64,000 nt of DNA from Nereocystis luetkeana (GCA_031213475.1 JARUPZ010000009.1:3621001-3685000), one strand, 5' to 3'; shown: positions 32,126 to 43,638, counted from the first letter of the stretch. The notes: generated by a model from the sequence alone, not told the origin. Numbers and translations: made by a program.

Positions 32126-33012
32126 ACGACGGCGTACAGTAGTTGTTGTTTGTTGTTGTTCTCACATTAACTCACAATTCAATGCAGTCCGTGGTCGCAG
32201 GACAGGCTCCAATAACTCTGGAGTGGAAGAAATACCTCAAGTAAAAACAGAGGCAAAAAAAAAAAAAAAAAAAAACAGGCATACGCACTCCACCACTGCG
32301 GACACCAGGGAAGCAAAAAGGAGACTATTAATAGCAGACAAAAACCTAAAAAAAGAAGATGAAGCTAAGCAAAACAAAAACAAAAACAAAACTAAAACAG
32401 ACGCAGATAGCAAAACGCGAAAAAAAGGCAAGGCAAAACGGACCATACTAACAAAGACACAAAGAGGTACAAACGGGAATGAAAGAAAAATGAAAACAAA
32501 GAAGGGACAAAAAAGCGATAATCACGGGCGGGGGGGAAAGAAAATACCAAAGGCAGGCACTGGAGCATACAGACACGCAAAGTTGCCCAGATGGCACCAT
32601 GCTAGTTACTTGGGTCCCAAAGAAAGGAGTGCATCATGACGATGATGGCCATAACCAGGCTTCAGTCTGTTGGGCAGACCGCCTCCCCTCCCCCCCCCCG
32701 CCATTCCCCCTCGTCCCCCTTTCGCCCCCCCCCTCTTCCCTGTCATTCTGCACACTCGCGTTGGCGTCAATGGCTGTGGTCGTGGTCGCAGCTATTCTAT
32801 GCCGTTCTGCCGATGCCTCCTTCTCATCTGTATGCCATTTCCGCATGAAGGCCTCCGCCCCTTCCTCGACCCGTTGGAACCATCTGCCGGCTTTCTGTGC
32901 TGTATCGCGCCACCCTTCGAGCTTGATGCCGAACTCCTTGAGGTCCTCCTCAAGGTACCTCATCCAGTCCCACTCCTGTCCTCCGGAGTAACCCTTACCC
33001 CCAACCATAATT
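32126..33012 (-). mobile_element. LINE-2 fragment with a C-terminal coding piece
   Basis: On the minus strand a frame (33008-32634) reads YLEEDLKEFGIKLEGWRDTA, RWFQRVEEGAEAFMRKWH and an acidic glycine-rich end. This resembles the C-terminal tail after the LINE polymerase and is parallel to, but distinct from, the tail of LINE-1. A T-rich 3' untranslated region follows. The element ends in a CAA-type simple repeat (32126-32160 in reverse) and not in poly-A. It is inserted in repeat R. Everything upstream, including the polymerase, is missing. Confidence 0.7.
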
Positions 33013-33249
33013 AATAGTACACTAGTACATACGTACGTGGTAGATATTCCTTCGTGTTCGTTCGTTCAGCACAACACAAAATAATCCGTATGCGCCCAGC
33101 ATGATGCATCGCAGATATGACAACTAACTGCAGGTATTACCGAGGTCGCGCCTCATTACCACCAATTACTATTAATAGTACTACTACCGGTACTTGTTGT
33201 GAACTTATTCCAGTGCGTTTCATACTCCCTGTCCAGCCTTCGGTAGTAT

Positions 33250-34030
33250 GTTGTAGTGGTTGTTGTTCTTGTTGTTGTTGTTGTTGTTGTATTTGTTGTT
33301 GTTGCTGTTGTTGTTCTCATATTAACTCATCGCCACAACGATACAATGCAGTCCGTGGTCGCAGGACAGGCTCCAATAACTCTGGACTGTGGAGTGGTGG
33401 AAGAAATACCTCGGTATAAAAACAAAACAAGCAAAAGTAGTACACACGATAACTGAAGCACATCTACACTTCAGACTAAAACATGAAAAATGGAGGTCCG
33501 CGCGCGTACGGATCAGATACGTGCGGTACGCTGTAGTACAGAGTCGCCACAGAAACCGAGAGGACCACATACTATCCAGAAAATAGACAGGATGAGTAAA
33601 ATACAACTCGACGTCGAAAAATCGAAATCAAAAGTCGAAAAATAAATAGATATCACACATAAAATATATGTCATCCAAGATGGAAGAGAGAGAAACAATG
33701 TTTAAGTCAGGCAAGGAAGCAATATAAAACAATCCCAGGTAAATCAAGAAAGGACACACAAGAGCCTGCGCATTTGTTTAGCAGATTTCAGGCTCGCACG
33801 CATCGTGAGGGGTGAAAAACAGAGGCAAAAAACAAAAATAGAAGCATAATAAATATACATATATGCTATCCACCACTAAGGACCCGGGGAAGCAAAAAGA
33901 GACTAGCAGACAAAAAACAAAAAAAGAAGATTGAAGCGAAGCAAAAAAAAACAAAAGCAGACAGCAGACACAAAGAGACACAAAGAAGAGCTAAAAACGG
34001 GAAATAAAAATAAAGGGCGAACTGGACAAA
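33250..34030 (-). repeat. LINE-2 3'-UTR, second copy, with a CAA tail
   Basis: 33320-33415 and 33800-34030 match the untranslated region of the LINE-2 fragment next door (CAGTCCGTGGTCGCAGGACA, GGAGTGGTGGAAGAAATACC, AAGCAAAAAGAGACTAGCAG). About 380 bases of unknown origin lie between the two parts. The 33256-33316 stretch is a TTG-rich microsatellite that would be the 3' tail of the element on the minus strand. Confidence 0.6.
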
Positions 34031-34565
34031 TGTGATAGGAAATATATATAACAAAATATAGCACGTGTGAAGGTATTGGGGTGAACGATCGATTGATTGC
34101 CAAGCCCAGGCGACGTACTCCTTATACAGCAGTCAATCACTTCCCCCCTCTCCAGAAGGCGCGATGTCTGCGGTGTCGGTAACGTATTCTCGTACGGCGG
34201 GGCGCCTTTGACCTACCCGCTTCGTTTAATTACCTGGGGAACCAGAGATATACCTGGTATATTTTCAGGGTTCGAAGTGAGAGAATCAAACGCGTGTGCT
34301 GAAAACCTATTGATCTCTAGGGGTAAAGAGATCGATCGATCACGCCCAGCCCAGGCAGTAGTGATTCTAACACCAAAAACGTTCGAGCGCGGCCTGCCTC
34401 CGGGAAAATTAACCCATCGAACTTCTGTGTTGTGTATAGCACATAGAATACACCCTTCCACCAAAGCCGCCCGGGAACAAAATGTGAACCGTGTCGCAGA
34501 TACTTTTTTCGCCATACAGGGGAGGTGTTATTACTATAGAACAAAAAGTTAAACAAAATCGCTAA

Positions 34566-34655
34566 CCCTTTTAAAAGTGCAGTCCCGTGTTGGGGGCAAA
34601 TAAGTTAAATTCGGTATAGTTTGTCCCCAAAACGGGACTGCGGTCTTAAAAGGGC
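34566..34655. mobile_element. MITE family 4, 90-bp palindromic element
   Basis: The left arm CCCTTTTAAAAGTGCAGTCC and the right arm, reversed, CCCTTTTAAGACCGCAGTCC form a near-perfect long hairpin with only about 20 bases between the arms. A half copy is at 37587-37630 (CCCTTTTTAGGACCTCAGCC). It has no coding capacity. Confidence 0.75.
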
Positions 34656-34734
34656 TACTGATCATTTCCCCCCCCCAGTTTCATATGTCGTCATTCATGC
34701 GATCATTACCAAGGCTTATCACAGTGACTGAGCA

Positions 34735-35105
34735 TCGTGGCGGGACGGGATGGGACAGATTTTTCTTGTTTGGCTGGGAAAAAAATGACAACGGGGCGGG
34801 ACGGGACGGTACCATAAAGACATAAAAAGTTGGCGGGACGGGACCGCGGGTGCACAATTTCTCGATGGGGCGGGACGGTATAATTCAACGGGACGGATTT
34901 CCACGACGGGACAGGACGGTAATTATGTTTTCCTCCGGCGGGACGGGACGGTAATCATTTTTTTCTGGACGAGACGGTAAATATGGTTTCTCTCGGCGAG
35001 AATGGACAGTAAATATTTTACCCACGGCGGGACGGGACGGTAATTTTAGTTTTCTTCGACGGGGCGTGACGGTAAATCTTTTTCTCTCGGCTGAACGAGA
35101 CGGTA
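34735..35105 (+). repeat. GGGACGGGACGG minisatellite, array 1
   Basis: The motif GGCGGGACGGGACGGTAA recurs roughly every 35 to 45 bases with A/T-rich spacers of changing sequence. About nine units can be counted. It ends in an AT dinucleotide run (35106-35121). Confidence 0.85.
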
Positions 35106-35371
35106 TATATATATATATATATTTATTCTTTCCTGTTGCAAGGTCGGCGCGGTTGTACGTGAAGACTTTCCCGCACTGCTGGTTGCGCGAAGGCAGCCGC
35201 GGCCCGACGGAGACGTTTTTCGTCTCGACCCGCGGCCGACAAGCTCCGAGAAGTGCTGCCACTACACCGGCGACGTTTTGTTCTCATGTCTTCCCACCCA
35301 TGCCCCAAGTAGTATTTTTACTGGTGCAAGCTCATGGTGGCTGTTGCGATGATTGTTGTGCTTGCGCTGTG

Positions 35372-35813
35372 TTGTTAACGGTGGTTGTGGAGGTAGGTGG
35401 AGGTAGGTGGTGGTGGAGGTGGTGGCAGCGGCTGCGGTGATACTAGTGCCGCTTGCTGCTGGTCGATCGACCCCGCCCGTGAGATAGGCATCCATGGCGT
35501 CCGTACCGGTCATACCAAATATGCTAGGAGACAGCATTTTTACCCCTTGACCGACGGCAACTCTTCCTTGTGACACATACATGCTTTGACTGTTGTTACC
35601 GGTGGTTGTGGAGGTAGGTGGAGGTAGGTGGTGGTGGAGGTGGTGGCAGCGGCTGCGGTGATACTAGTGCCGCTTGCTGCTGGTCGATCGACCCCGCCCG
35701 TGAGATAGGCATCCATGGCGTCCATACCGGTCATACCAAAGATGCTAGGAGACAGCATTTTTACCCCTTGACCGACGGCAACTCTTCCTTGTGACACATA
35801 CATGCTTTGACTG
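35372..35813. repeat. 221-bp tandem duplication
   Basis: The two units, 35372-35592 and 35593-35813, are nearly identical; I notice only a few differences, such as GTCCGTACC against GTCCATACC and CAAATATG against CAAAGATG. The duplication is much younger than other repeats here. On the minus strand both units carry an open frame (MYVSQGRVAVGQGVKMLSPS, then MDAYLTGGVDRPAASGTSIT and a Thr/Pro-rich end). It could be a duplicated exon of an unknown gene, but no splice site or family supports that. Confidence 0.85.
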
Positions 35814-36539
35814 ACACCAAACTACTAGGTTTAGTGTGGAACACTGGGCCCTACATCGTTGACAGCGCACGTTTTGTGTCTCGCTTGATGACATGTTACA
35901 CATATTTTTGTGCCACACCAGTAGTATATATACTGGAGTGTAGTGGTGGGGTGTTGAGTGGTCTCAACGCCAGCACCTTTTTTTGTGCCAAAAAAAAAAC
36001 TAAATGAGGTGCGGAGCAAGTTCATATTTTCGAGGATTAAAATGATGATAATACTCAATCAAGTAGTACGTCATCAGTCATCAGCTGGGAGTTGGACTGG
36101 TTATTATTAATACCCTGGTACTTGAATAGTTGATACGTTGATACACTCAATTCTCAATTTTGCAAGCTGCGAATTACGCCTACTACACACAACGTTTACT
36201 ACTACTATTGATACTACTGCTGTTTAATGCATATTTTATTCATAGTAGTATGGGAGTTTTGTAAAATTTATGATAACATGTAATAACTGGTAGTTAGACC
36301 TATCTATGCCACTGGGACAGCGAAGGTTCAATAAAAAGTTTGAATTTCAAAGATACCCGCCAAAAACAATCAGAACACGCTTCCTATGGGCCACGTAAAA
36401 AAAAAAAAAGTTCCTAACTTTGGGAAAAACCCGAAAAAAGGGGCCAACATCGGCTTGAGAAAATATCAAGCCGATCTTTGATTCGAAGCGGCGAGATTCC
36501 GAGTCCTTGAAAGACATAGCGACAGACATTGATCAACAA

Positions 36540-36695
36540 AACCAATGATCGCGCCATGAATTATGCCCGGAGTGCGCTCGTTAAGGTCTCCGACCCACCC
36601 TAGGGTCACCGTCTTCACACCATGGCCGTTGTCATGTGGCGGGAGCTGACCCGGCGTATGATAAAATAACATCCGGCCGCTGGTTTGCACAAAAC
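36540..36695 (-). pseudogene. Possible hotdog-fold thioesterase exon
   Basis: On the minus strand one frame reads FYHTPGQLPPHDNGHGVKTV, then LGWVGDLNERTPGIIHGAII followed by GFVDQCLSL. The G-I-I-H-G-A-x-x-x-x-x-D spacing resembles the G-x-x-H-G-G-x-x-x-x-x-x-D helix of PaaI-like acyl-CoA thioesterases. An acceptor-like TTTTGTGCAAACCAG precedes it. A possible upstream exon lies at about 36766-36812 (donor at CG|GTATCC) in a phase that would fit. I see no good donor or further exons after it, so it may be a fragment. The call rests on one motif and is tentative. Confidence 0.3.
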
Positions 36696-37222
36696 AGAAG
36701 ACAAAACTTCTCCATCTCTATCTGTTTCGAATGGCAAAAAATAGACTTTTTTTCAGGTTTGGGAGGATACCGTAGGACGCCCCCGGCAAGCTCTCGCCCC
36801 CTAGACCATGGATCCACCTGATATCGTCGAGGCCGTCATCTATATTCGTTGGCCTTACCAGATACAGAGCGGGTTGGCTGTGGGCTGAGTCTATGTCGAG
36901 ATCGAGAGTCGATCGTGGCACGAGCTGGTATCGATCACCGTGTTGACAATTAATTTGCAACCCGAAAAAACTAATTGCGCGGCCTGCAGCCGTTGTTGGG
37001 GGGGGGGAAAAAAAAAAATCAAACTTTTTTCTCTTTTTTTCCCACAGCGGCGGTGGTACGAGAATTTTTTCGGCTGTTTTTTTAAAGCAATATATTTGAA
37101 AAAACACTTTTTTTGAACTTCGCTTTCCCATTAATTAGCATAGGTCTTTTTAGTAGGAATTACTACTAAATTTTAGTACAACTCGATTTTATTCTATTGA
37201 TTTCAAGCTTCGTGCAGACTTT

Positions 37223-37490
37223 ATCGGCGGGACGGGACGGTAATTTTTCGGTGTCACGGCGAGACAGGACCATAATTATTAGGTGTCAGGGCGGGACGGG
37301 ACGGTAATTGTTCGATGCCACGGTGGGACGGGACGGTAATTTTCAACAGGAGCGATTTTATCGGCGGGACGGGATCGTATGTGACGACGGTAAGGGAATT
37401 TATCGGCGGGACGGGACGGCTTGACCTTGTTGTCGACGGTCTTTCCGTCGCGTCCTGTCCCGCCGTTACCGTCCCGGCGAAATACCTTGA
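37223..37490 (+). repeat. GGGACGGGACGG minisatellite, array 2
   Basis: The same GCGGGACGGGACGGTAAT unit as at 34735-35105, about seven units with A/T-rich spacers. The last ones are inverted or mutated (GTCCTGTCCCGCCGTTACCG). Confidence 0.82.
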
Positions 37491-38423
37491 TAAGCCTTGA
37501 TCACAACAGTTGAAACGGATTTCCATTCCGACCCCTGGGGTGTGGTGTGTCGTTATTTCTTTTTGACTGACCCCCCTGATATTAACCCTTTTTAGGACCT
37601 CAGCCCCGTTTTGGGGATAAACTACTTACAGTTTGAGTGTTTTGCCTCAACATCATATACATACATGGGAGTTCGGTGCTAAAACGGTATTTGTTATGAA
37701 ATACCCTGGTAGGAAGTTTTCGACATTGCTCTTATTATCTCCGCTGCGCGTCTGTTTGATTTCGAAGACGAGTATGAGAAAAACAACTGTATACGCACCA
37801 TATATATACGTACGGCGATGTACGTATGAAATGGAAGGTCTCCAGCCAACTCGCGTGATGTAATAATGTCGTTTGGACAGTCCGCAAGAGTATCTTCAAC
37901 GGCACCAGGTACCTTGAGGAGTAGTACAAACTTGCTTTTTTTTCTTGTTCAACTCGACGATCTCCATCCTGTCAGTTTAACTAACCGCACCACCAATCGT
38001 CCATTCGGTGGCTCTTTTCCCCATCCGTTCTTGTGAGAAGCGTTTAGTAAAAAAATCATGAGGAAGCCATTATTCTTTCCCCAAACTGGCAACGGGGTAT
38101 TTGGTTAAATATGCTCCAATCGTTTTGACAAAAACACGTTCGACATTTCCAATGACGAAAAAGTTTTTGGTGCCTATTGTTTCGTTTTGCCACGGAGGCA
38201 GTCTACGATAGAGACATCACATCTATCTGTGGAAACCAAGGACGACTTTATCACTTGTGCTCGACATCGTTGGGCAGGAAGCGTACCTACACGTCCTACG
38301 AGATACATGCGTGTCGTAGCATCAGTCCTATTCATACGTTTCTCCCCGTTCAACTATGCAATATACCTCGAGGGGGGGACTTAGGACACTCGGAGAAAAT
38401 AGGGCGGTCTGATTTGTTTCAGG

Positions 38424-38524
38424 CGGGACCATAGTTCGTAGGACCTACGTTACAGATGAAAATCTAAATATATTCACCTCTTTTTACCAACACGATTTTG
38501 TCTTGTTGACTATTATGGTCCCCC
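38424..38524. mobile_element. MITE family 3, about 100 bp
   Basis: It starts GGGACCATAGTTCGTAGGAC and ends GACTATTATGGTCCCCC, an inverted pair. The second member is at 48567-48663. The inside is A/T-rich. Confidence 0.7.
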
Positions 38525-38578
38525 GTCATAGAATGTCTCCGTATCTTTCAAGCAGTAGAGTCAGTCCTCTACATGGTG

Positions 38579-39253
38579 CTATAGAGTCTTCCACATACAT
38601 CGTGAACATATATGTTCCTCCGAATACTCCCAACGGGAAAACATACCATGTAACAGAAAAGGCCCCTGCTTGCCTCTCCTCATCTCACCCGAATGTGATC
38701 CCATTTTGTACCCTGCTCTCACCCTCAGGGTGCAGAAAATAATTGGCTCTCCGCAAGAGCCTCCGAGGGCCGCGAGCGCGAATCGCGAACAATTAACAGA
38801 AAATAAACGTCGAACGATCAAAAACTCGGAGTCGGATGCAAAAAAAGAAACAAGGGTCGCAACCCGAAAACTGAAGCAGGCACCGAGATCATCGTGCTGG
38901 GCACCATAGTCCGCGGAGCTTTTTTTCTGAAGGTGATTTGTCGTCCCAGTACAAACATACCTGGCGTACAGATAGTCGGAATATTCCACGAAGCGCGTCC
39001 AAAATCTCTTGGGCATTGTACGTTGTGTGTCCCGTCGTTCCTGGTAATCACTCTGAATGAAGTGGGATGACCCCTTAGAAATATATATAAGCATTCTAAG
39101 TTGCCGCAGGAATCTGATGTTTGATGATTTAGCCAGTATGACAGTCTGAGTGCTGGAGAGTAGTAGCACCACAGAGCTGCTGTGCTCATCAAATACGATT
39201 TCAGTCTGTGGTAGCGGAGAGCCGCAGCAGATATTGCATGAGACATAGGTCAC
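38579..39253 (-). CDS. Unrecognised 224-residue open frame
   Basis: This is the longest open frame in the gene-poor 38-55 kb section. It contains LAKSSNIRFLRQLRMLIYIS and RRDTQRTMPKRFWTRFVEYS, but I recognise no domain. The start is an ATG and the composition is like its surroundings. A stretch around 38735-38775 resembles 44445-44480 (CTCTCCGCAAGAGCCTCCG against TTCTCCGCAGGAGCCACCG), so part of it may be repeat-derived. A chance frame is quite possible. Confidence 0.2.
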   Translation of the reverse strand: MTYVSCNICCGSPLPQTEIVFDEHSSSVVLLLSSTQTVILAKSSNIRFLRQLRMLIYISKGSSHFIQSDYQERRDTQRTMPKRFWTRFVEYSDYLYARYVCTGTTNHLQKKSSADYGAQHDDLGACFSFRVATLVSFFASDSEFLIVRRLFSVNCSRFALAALGGSCGEPIIFCTLRVRAGYKMGSHSGEMRRGKQGPFLLHGMFSRWEYSEEHICSRCMWKTL

Positions 39254-39259
39254 TCAGTA

Positions 39260-41657
39260 TTCACCCGGTGGTCTGCGATCGGGTCGTGCCCATAGCGTAG
39301 CGTGAGTTTCTGTTGGGGTTTGGTTTAGAAGGCAGGATTGCTGGTCGATGCTCTCTGTTCGTCGTTTTCAAACCATAAACCCAGAAAGCCGAGAACTAGC
39401 GAGACATTCCCTATGTTGCGCAACATACGCGTGGTATAACTTTTTCCATCTGGCGTGTTTGAGAAGGTGTAAGCCGGAACAGGATGGCCAAAATGGCGTC
39501 CGCCACTAACACCGCATGCAGGACCCATGGAATGCCACACAACATTCCATCCTACTCAAATATATAAGAAAAAGACAAAACGAATGACATAGGTACGGAT
39601 TGTTATTAATTGGGCCTATCACTGGCGCCAGCGGATGAATTGTGTCTCCACGATACCTGAAGACCAACAATAGTCAGGCGCTTGAGTGTGAATATTGAAT
39701 GGGAAAACCAAAACCCGAAACAGACGGGTTTCAAGTTCTGTGTTCGAAGGCACGTTAGCATTGATTTGTTTTTTCGGCAAATCGCCGAAGAACCGACTTA
39801 GTAGGACCATATTTACGGCTGTGTGTGGTAGTTACCGTTGAACAACAAAAATATACTCCCCGGCCAAAGTCGCCACGGTGGTTCCGAGTCATACACGTAA
39901 AACCCATGCATGCAAATATTTAAAGTGTATACCTATAAAACGGCGTGCTCAATTGGACGTTTGTGCGGCAAGGCCAATTATTATGCAGCCGGAAACGTGG
40001 ATTGTAAAAAGCCGTTTTGTGGTCAATTATTTTTCAGACTGGAATTTGAATCGCTACCCTTCTTATCGTCTGTCCGATCGAATATTCATATGCTTTGTTT
40101 CTCCGGAGGCGTTTGATGTAGGGGGCGGACTAGCTTGTCCACTGTAGCTCCAAGAAGAAAGGATAGACAGGGCTGGCGGAGGTCGGTTCGAAAGTGTTTC
40201 GCCGCAATGCTCGTGGGGTCAGAGAGCTCTTCATCTTCCTGGTGCGCCCAGCCACACACATAAATGGGGATGTATCCCTTCTTCGTCGAGCAGCAAATGC
40301 ACTTCACACGCGGGGCGCTCGCGTTCATCTCGTCTTCGAGGCCATCGCGGCGCTGGACTTCTTCGAGATCCGTTAAAGCTACACCCGGTAGCAGTTAGCT
40401 ATTTATCATCAACACCGCGCACCGCGGCCAGCAGGTGCTGACACGTGCTGCTGACTGGCCCAAATAAGGATGTGTTACACTGGCTCGCGGCTAGCTCCAG
40501 CACACCAGCCAAGCCAGCGTCGTCGATATTGTGCTGTGCGCCGTGTTGTATGTCGTCCTTTTTGTGGCGTGGGTGTGTGATTCTCGTACTCGCATGCGGC
40601 GGGACTTTATAGCTTTCCGTTGCATGAATCCAGGCGGCGTGTTTTATAAAAAATCGCAGTTTTCTCGACTGTCTTGTCCAGTTCAAAAACGTAATCGAAA
40701 ACTCTTGGATTTAAAAGATGCTTTCTCAACTGTATGAAAAAAATCAATTTTATTCTAGGATCGGAAACCGGCTGTTTCAATCCATGTTTCCGACTGCAGA
40801 AGAATGGGCCTAAAGCCTCCAACGATAACTTACGTCGCCTTGAATTTGCGCAGATCCAGTATAGGATAATTTTTTAGCGTCAATTCTCGTTCAACATGCA
40901 GCTTACACAGATCAACTGTTAGTATTATTTCGCGAAAAAATGTGATGGGTACACTCCGATCCGTACAGTTCAGGAAATATATTTATACACGAACGCATGC
41001 TCACTGTTCCTATATGACAAGTCCGTGGCTCGTCCAGGCACGAATATGCCGCTGGCGAAAGTCTCGGACCTCGATATCAAAAACGGCTTGGCCACCCTTT
41101 TCCGCTCCTTGTGGAGGTCGGTATGATGTTAAATAAATGTGTTTCATTCGAGTACGTACTGCTGGCGGAACATGTGGAGAGCAACACGCTCGGGTATTTG
41201 ACTGGAATCATCAGGTAGATAAAATAAGCAAAAAAATAGGGTGAAGATCGATTGAATGCTGAGACCAAGTAGGTTCATATTTTCTTCGACAAAATATCAG
41301 AATTAATTGTTGAGCATGATACCAGTATTCCTCGCTACCATGCCGGGGTCTTCACGAGGGACCTACCCTTATATTACTTTGTATCTGAGTCCCTGCCAGG
41401 TCCAATAATCAGAAATAAGTTTCATTTCCCCGGAAAAACTAGCGAAACGTACAAGCAGAAATCGTGTCCAAGTCGACCAAACGTCGTCAACGTCTGATGT
41501 CAAGACCCCATGAAGACTCCTCGAATCCAGCCCGTGAAGCTACCTCACTCTCCTACCCGCCCGTCCCGAACTTGGAAAAAAGGGAAATCAATCACATTAC
41601 GATAAATGTTTATTATGGTTGGGGCTGTGACAATTATTTTGTCCCGCGAAAGCGTCA
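39260..41657. other. Gene-poor stretch with one cysteine-rich coding-like piece
   Basis: No repeat or RNA gene is recognised. On the minus strand around 40086-40376 a frame reads EVQRRDGLEDEMNASAPRVK and then CICCSTKKGYIPIYVCGWAH followed by QEDEELSDP. It looks protein-like and has a C-x-C-C cluster, but I cannot name a family. A second frame just upstream (40399-40530, minus) has LAGVLELAASQCNTSLFGPV. They might be exons of one decayed gene. Confidence 0.3.
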
Positions 41658-41893
41658 CCCCACGGTACGGGTTGCATCTTTTAGGCCTAAGGTTCCTGAC
41701 CAATTGAGTCCCCTAAGTGAGGAACTACCAGTTAGGAAGAAAAATGTTTTCATATAATCGTGTTAAGACTAGCACATACAAGTGTTGGTCGGGTGGCACG
41801 AACGAGTTTCTTCCAAGTATTGTATCTATCTGGCGAGATTTTGAGCTCCTAGTGTGAAGGGCTCAGAAACGTCTGGTGCACGCCTACTGTGGG
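41658..41893 (+). mobile_element. MITE family 1, copy 2
   Basis: The 236-bp copy starts CCCACGGTACGGGTTGCATC and ends GTGCACGCCTACTGTGGG. It is collinear with 22789-23020, including TGACCAATTGAGTCCCC, GAGGAACTACCA, ACAAGTGTTGGTCGGGTGGC and GCTCAGAAACGTCTGG. Confidence 0.85.
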
Positions 41894-43638
41894 ATGGCTC
41901 GGAAACAAGAGGGGCACTTTCAGGGTTCATCTTGGCGCTGCTGCTGATATTTTTGCATGGTTTCCATACGGAGTATATGGGGGTAGAATATCCCAAGGCG
42001 TAACCGGTTGAAGTCGTTGGTTTCCCGCTTTGCTGGGGCTGTTATTGATGGAAGGCAAGTTTCTACGCTTGAAAAACAAAACAAACAATGAGTCGTTGGG
42101 CAGCAAACATCGCTGCATACTTCGCGCGCAAGGCCAAAAAACGTTCTACACCAAGAGGTTCGTCATTTGGTGTCACGTAGAATACGGTGTATCCTTAAAC
42201 CGCACAAATATTCTCCCGCATTGCGTTTTTGAAAACTCCTTCACTTACGTACATACTACTTGTAGTAACGTGAGAAAGTGTGCAACGATTGTTCGGTTTG
42301 TTTTCTGATAAATCCATGATGTTGTGACGCAAAGTTCGATGTTTTGTCAGGAAATATCCCGTGATGCGCTTTTTGTGTTATGCCGCATCTCGTAAGTGGC
42401 CAGTCACGAGTGCCCCCACATGCCCTGACCAATGTCCCACCACTTTCCCCTTGTTTACCCCGAACGACAGGCGATCACGATGGCAGGCGTGTTTCTCTAA
42501 ATCGTGTACCTGTGGCACCACCAAGAGTGGGCGGTCGTCGTCCCCCTTTGCGTTGAGTTGTCTTTCCTGATTACCCTGTCCGGCCTCAAGTTCCACCTTG
42601 ACTCTAAGGCGAAGGAAAGCGGAGTGATTGGAAACAGGCACATCTAAGAGGAATCGGACAGCAGAATGTTTGATGGTTGGCGGAGAGACCGATCGTGCGC
42701 TTTATCAACCTTAGGCCGCACGGTAGAGAACACGGAGGAGGACTTGACTGGGTTAGTAGACATGTACTTGTGGATGTGGGGCGTGCATCTTGGGAGTGGA
42801 AAACGTAGTGTGTCTTTGAAGGCAGAAATTATGACATGCCAGGTGTGCGCAAGCCACTAAAGGACGACGCTTGCGTTGCAGACCAGCCCAGGTCGAAACG
42901 TTCGTGTGGAACTTCCGAAACGCAAAGAATGGCTGGAAGAAGGCTTTCGACGTCGAACGGGCAGTTGGCATTGATTTTTTTGAACCGGGGGAATGGTGGG
43001 CAACGCTGTTCGCGGTACCGACAATTTGCAGGAGTGGATTGGCGAAGGGGTGAATAGGACGAAGGGCCACTCGTCGGAGAGACAACGGAAGCAATATCAG
43101 GCATGGCCACCTCGAGCCAGCCACCAGTTCAAATTGCGCGTTGTATTTCGAAAGTACAGCTGGTACAAAAACCAAGAAAACTGGTCGGTGGCGTGAACGG
43201 CACCCCCTAATACGCAGCGAAGTTCAGCGTAAGTCGTCCGCTAGACGATTGACTACGGCGGGGTCGAGAATGGCTCTTCTTTCAGTCGAGGCGAAAAAGT
43301 TCATATTTAAATTTATGATATCCTTCATGAATTTGTTTCGGTGGAGGTAGTAAATGTCGATTGTCAAACAGCATTATGCATTTTCTTCGTATCGGTCAAA
43401 ATTTATATCCTCGACCGTGTATACACATTGTAAATGGAATGTTGGTGACCGATGTCAATATAAACATCACTCAGCTTGCCTGTGTTGTGATCTGCTCGCT
43501 AACTATCCGGCGTCGTGTTGTACTGGATGGGTGGGCGCGATATCATTTAGACCACAATTGCGCAGCCCGAATGAGGTGTTCAGGTGAAATCGTTTCGCCG
43601 GAGCCGTACTATTTAACATGAACACCACATATGACGCG
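41894..43638. other. Stretch without a recognised gene
   Basis: Several short frames between 42660 and 43200 on the plus strand look protein-like (TVENTEEDLTGLVDMYLWMW, FVWNFRNAKNGWKKAFDVER, NLQEWIGEGVNRTKGHSSER), but they lie in different frames and match no family I know. They could be the remains of a transposase or another gene. Nothing else is recognised. Confidence 0.3.

Larger units (their letters stand above)
30491..33190 (+). repeat. Repeat R, copy B (interrupted by a minus-strand LINE-2)
   Basis: The left part is 30491-32125 and the right part about 33015-33190. It starts GGCGAGCGAGCGAAGCGAGC, shared with copy C, then shows the same series as copy A: GGTAGGGTGCC, the 24-bp minisatellite (30826-31008), two 282-bp CTG-rich units (around 31373 and 31655), the cassette (31901-31980) and the tail. 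The final section (TTCCTTCGTGTTCGTTCG, GATGCATCGCAGA, GGTATTACCGAGGTCGCG) is displaced by the LINE-2 insertion but matches copy C, which has no interruption there. Confidence 0.82.

Noticed and set aside
32025-32639. Lysine-rich plus-strand frame of 204 residues
   Set aside because: It is the complement of the T-rich LINE-2 3' untranslated region, so the lysines come from A-rich simple sequence.
37254-37526. Arg/Pro/Ser-rich frames on the minus strand of the GGGACGG arrays
   Set aside because: The composition follows from the repeat unit, and similar frames appear in both arrays without any conserved start.
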